NCBI GenBank assembly: GCA_963402885.1
Contig: OY727098.1
Span: 2,909,001-2,973,000 of the forward strand
Direction of reading: 5' to 3'
Source of the DNA: Antedon bifida
Taxonomy: Eukaryota > Echinodermata > Crinoidea > Comatulida > Antedonidae
DNA length: 64,000 bases
Positions 61,237 through 64,000 of the stretch are shown here, piece by piece. Below the pieces are notes generated by a model, which ran no database searches, was not told where the DNA came from, and saw only the letters and a program-made list of their open reading frames with translations. The position numbers were made by a program, and so were the translations under genes. Numbering within the stretch: the stretch's first letter is position 1; the number at the start of each line of letters is the position of its first letter.

Positions 61237-63001
61237 TTTTTATGCTGTATTATGTGTTACAGTACCTTTTGGTAATAACTATAATACCTGTGTTTAATTT
61301 TATTTCTAAATGTGTTATTTAAATTGTTAAATAATTATTTTATTTCTTTCAGGTTGTGATATTATAATAAATTAATATAAAAAGATGTGAAAGTTTTAAA
61401 GCCCATCCTAAAAGTTAGTTGATAATAATAACCAACTAATAATGTTGGTGGAAGAACATTTGTCTTGTCTGGAATCAATGAAGATATGTAGCTGACGCTG
61501 TGCAGAAATACTAATAATAAAAGATGATGATGAGAATACAAAATACAGTAATAAATAGCATATGATAGTAGTAGGCCTGTGTTTAACTTGAAAAAAGGTG
61601 TCAAATTCATTAATAAAAACTAATGTGTTTACTTTACTGTAGTTTTGTATTTTTCTCAATAAATTAGTGACGTACAAAGCTGAGTGTGGGGTGGGTTACT
61701 ATTTCCAAGTACCTAGATTAAGTTTAGTAAGCTTCTACAGTAATCTACACCAAGTAAGTTTGTATGACAAAATGTTATCAAGTATATGCAAACATGATGT
61801 TATATTTCTTTTTAAATGGATGAATAGAGATTATAATTGAATACATTGACTATACAAGATTGTTTTTTTAACTTGTTTTTGGTAGAAAATAACATTTGAG
61901 CATGTTAATAACATGTAGTTGATAACATTTTATATAATAAAAACCATATGTTGACAGACACTAATAGACCTACGCTGTGGACAACACTGATGCGGTGTTA
62001 TACAACTTTGGATGTTACAAGAATTATGGACAAGAAAATCAACAACTCCATCCATAAACATCATCATGTGCTAGGGTTCTCATAATTCATTTTTAATTCA
62101 TGTTTATTGTAGTAAACCTCATAATTATGGCAGTCAGGTTGAAGTCCAGAAGTGCAAAAGCACTTGTCATGACTTGACCCTTTTCAGCAAAACAAAAGGT
62201 TTCAGTTTAAAGTAAATCAGAAATAAGGTTTAACAAGTATATATAACCAGTTTAAAAAAACCAATCGCATTGACTTAAAGATGTACTGTCTTCCAAAAAC
62301 ATGAACACTGAAGATTAATACAATTAATTAAGTCATTTAACTTTAGGATGATGAGCTTTTTAAATAGTTAAATCTTCATATGTAGCTGTATGTATTAGAT
62401 AAAAGCAGGTGCACACAGAATTGAAGACAACTTTTATAACTTTATTTCATCTTTGATTTAATTTAATAACAAATTAAAATAAAACTTACAAAATACTAAA
62501 AAACAAACTGTAAGGGAAGAGCTTAAATTAATTCAAAATAATTATTTCTTATAAAAGGTAACAAATTCAATAGTTTAACCTGGAAAGGCTAAAGAATTAA
62601 GGCCTATGTAAGCATCTATGCTTTTAACGTTTGTTAAAAAATGTCATTGAATACAAGTCCTGGCCAATCATTCATGCAACCAAACACTATGGAGCTGCTG
62701 CTGTATAATGTTGATGAGTTTCAAATGAATAGGTGAATACATTTAGACTTCTACTTCAGTATGCTCATTCTATGAAAATGCTCCTTCAATGACAGTCCAA
62801 ACAGCAACACACTGTGGGTAGAAGAATATTGCAGGATTTAACCAGATTTCACAATAAGCATGTAAAGTGTTCATTTAATTGACTGCAAACATTAAAATTG
62901 TATCAGTAATACTACTAAAAGTACAGTTGTTTAACAATAGTTACTTTTGGTTTTTGCATTTGGGTGTATAATTAAATTTGTAATTGTTTTTTTCTAAGAA
63001 A
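61237..63001. other. Non-coding stretch, no recognisable gene
   Basis: AT-rich. Overlapping minus-strand frames at 61362-61677 are unrecognised. No RNA gene was seen. Confidence 0.5.
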
Positions 63002-64000
63002 TTAGTTAAGTGTCCTGTATTGTTTTATTGTCTAATAAATGATTTTTCAAACAGTTGTATTGGTAGATTTGTCTAGTATATATGTTTTATAATAACTGTA
63101 CCCCTACAGATGTCTAACTACTTAAATGTTCTGTACTGATGTGTTGTTTACCAGATGATTTCTAAACAAATTATTCTGTTAGAATTGTCTAAAATACAGC
63201 TGTACTCTTAATCGTGCTCTATAATAACTGTATCCCTACACATGTCTAACTACTTGAATGTCCTGTATTATTGAGTTGTTCTATAGATGATTTCTCAACC
63301 AGTTGTAATGTTACATTTGTCTAAAATATGTACTCCTAATTGTGTTCTATAATATCTGTACCCCTCCCTACAAATTTGAACTACTAGAATTTCCTGTCTA
63401 TTAGATGACTTCTCAACCAAATTATACTGTTAGACTTGTCTAAAATATGTACTCTTGATTGTACTCTATAATAACTGTACCCCTACACATGTCTAACAAC
63501 TTGAATGTCCTGTATTATTGGGTTGTTTCATATAGAATTTCTCAACTAATTATACGTCAGATTTGTCTAAAATATTTACTCCTAATTGTGTTCTATAATA
63601 ACTGTACCATGTATAATTGTTTTGTCTAAAAGTTCTTAACCAATTATAGTTTTAGATTTGCTGTTTTTTATTTTGCTCTAAACAACTAACTAAATTAAAC
63701 TGCATTCCTCTCTTTAATTTTGTTGTAAGTAACTAACAAAACTAAACTGAATTCCTTTGTTTAACTTTGTCCTTACGCAACTAACTAAACTGAACTGCAT
63801 TGCTGTGTTTAATTTTGCCCTAAACAACTAACTAAACTGAACTGCATTGCTGTGTTTAAATTTATCCTACAGCCAATAGATCAAACTACAATGTACTCTT
63901 ATTTGTGTTCTATAATAACTGTACCCCTACACATGTCTAACTACTTAAATGCTCTGTATTATTATGTTGTCTAATAGATGATTTCTTAACCAATTATTCT
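63002..64000 (+). repeat. Degenerate satellite of about 119-132 bp, continuing past the window
   Basis: AATAACTGTA or a close variant (usually followed by CCCCTACA) recurs at about 63091, 63223, 63351, 63470, 63597 and 63914. Conserved companion phrases include GTCTAACTACTTGAATGT, CCTGTATTATT, GATGATTTCTCAACCA and TTAGATTTGTCTAAAATA. Units differ by substitutions and indels, hence the varying spacing, and are interrupted at 63669-63885 by a different array. The last unit is cut by the window edge. Confidence 0.85.
63669..63885 (+). repeat. 47-48-bp tandem array nested in the satellite
   Basis: AACTAAC recurs at 63684, 63731, 63779 and 63826 (intervals 47, 48, 47), each followed by AAACTGAACTGCATT-like and GTGTTTAATTTTG-like phrases. 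It sits where one satellite unit would be expected, so it either expanded within a unit or inserted there. Confidence 0.85.

Noticed and set aside
1..64000. CRISPR arrays, bacterial operons, prophage or rRNA genes
   Set aside because: The tandem repeats have no spacer structure, there are no closely packed reading frames, and the gene content and composition are those of animal nuclear DNA.

Overview
The window is AT-rich animal nuclear DNA with one protein-coding gene that I can recognise: an intact, intronless forkhead transcription factor of the FoxB class at 18562-19545 (+). There is no operon structure, no closely packed reading frames, no CRISPR array and no rRNA. The forkhead protein rules out a bacterial or viral source. 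Intronless foxB, strong A+T bias, many short palindromic elements and a recurrent TAGGCCTA motif fit a marine invertebrate deuterostome such as an echinoderm or hemichordate. The phylum is inference, not proof.

Layout. Bases 1-18561 are non-coding 5' territory holding a tRNA-like relic (206-275), a 355-bp palindromic element (2413-2767), two members of one foldback family (9423-9574, 12213-12361), a trinucleotide array (13351-13558) and members of other dispersed families. foxB follows, with a possible polyadenylation signal about 1.4 kb past its stop. Bases 21375-21790 are a 20-bp satellite with a 75-bp higher-order unit, and 23160-23830 is a decayed tandem repeat. From 24 to 64 kb I see no recognisable gene. 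This part holds retroelement tails, one of them inserted into a foldback element with a visible target-site duplication (41309-41613). It also holds a 154-bp satellite arranged in alternating 308-bp dimers (53368-54262), a 640-bp element with 49-bp terminal inverted repeats (57881-58520), a 31-bp minisatellite (60662-60790), a TAGGCCTA cluster (61083-61236) and a degenerate satellite running off the right edge (63002-64000) with a 47-48-bp array inside it.

How it fits together. foxB stands alone, with about 18.5 kb on its left and 44 kb on its right free of recognisable coding sequence. Isolated developmental transcription factor genes often have their enhancers in such flanks, but I cannot identify enhancers from one sequence. 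At least three foldback (MITE-like) families occur more than once here: an 'ACGCAACGC' family (four copies), a 'TGATGTGCCC' family (four copies) and a 'TATCATAG' family (three copies). I found no autonomous transposase or reverse transcriptase, so all mobile-element calls rest on repeat structure. I did not find a convincing undescribed biological system. The most notable new-looking items are the two higher-order satellites, the nested insertion, the 640-bp TIR element and the foldback families.
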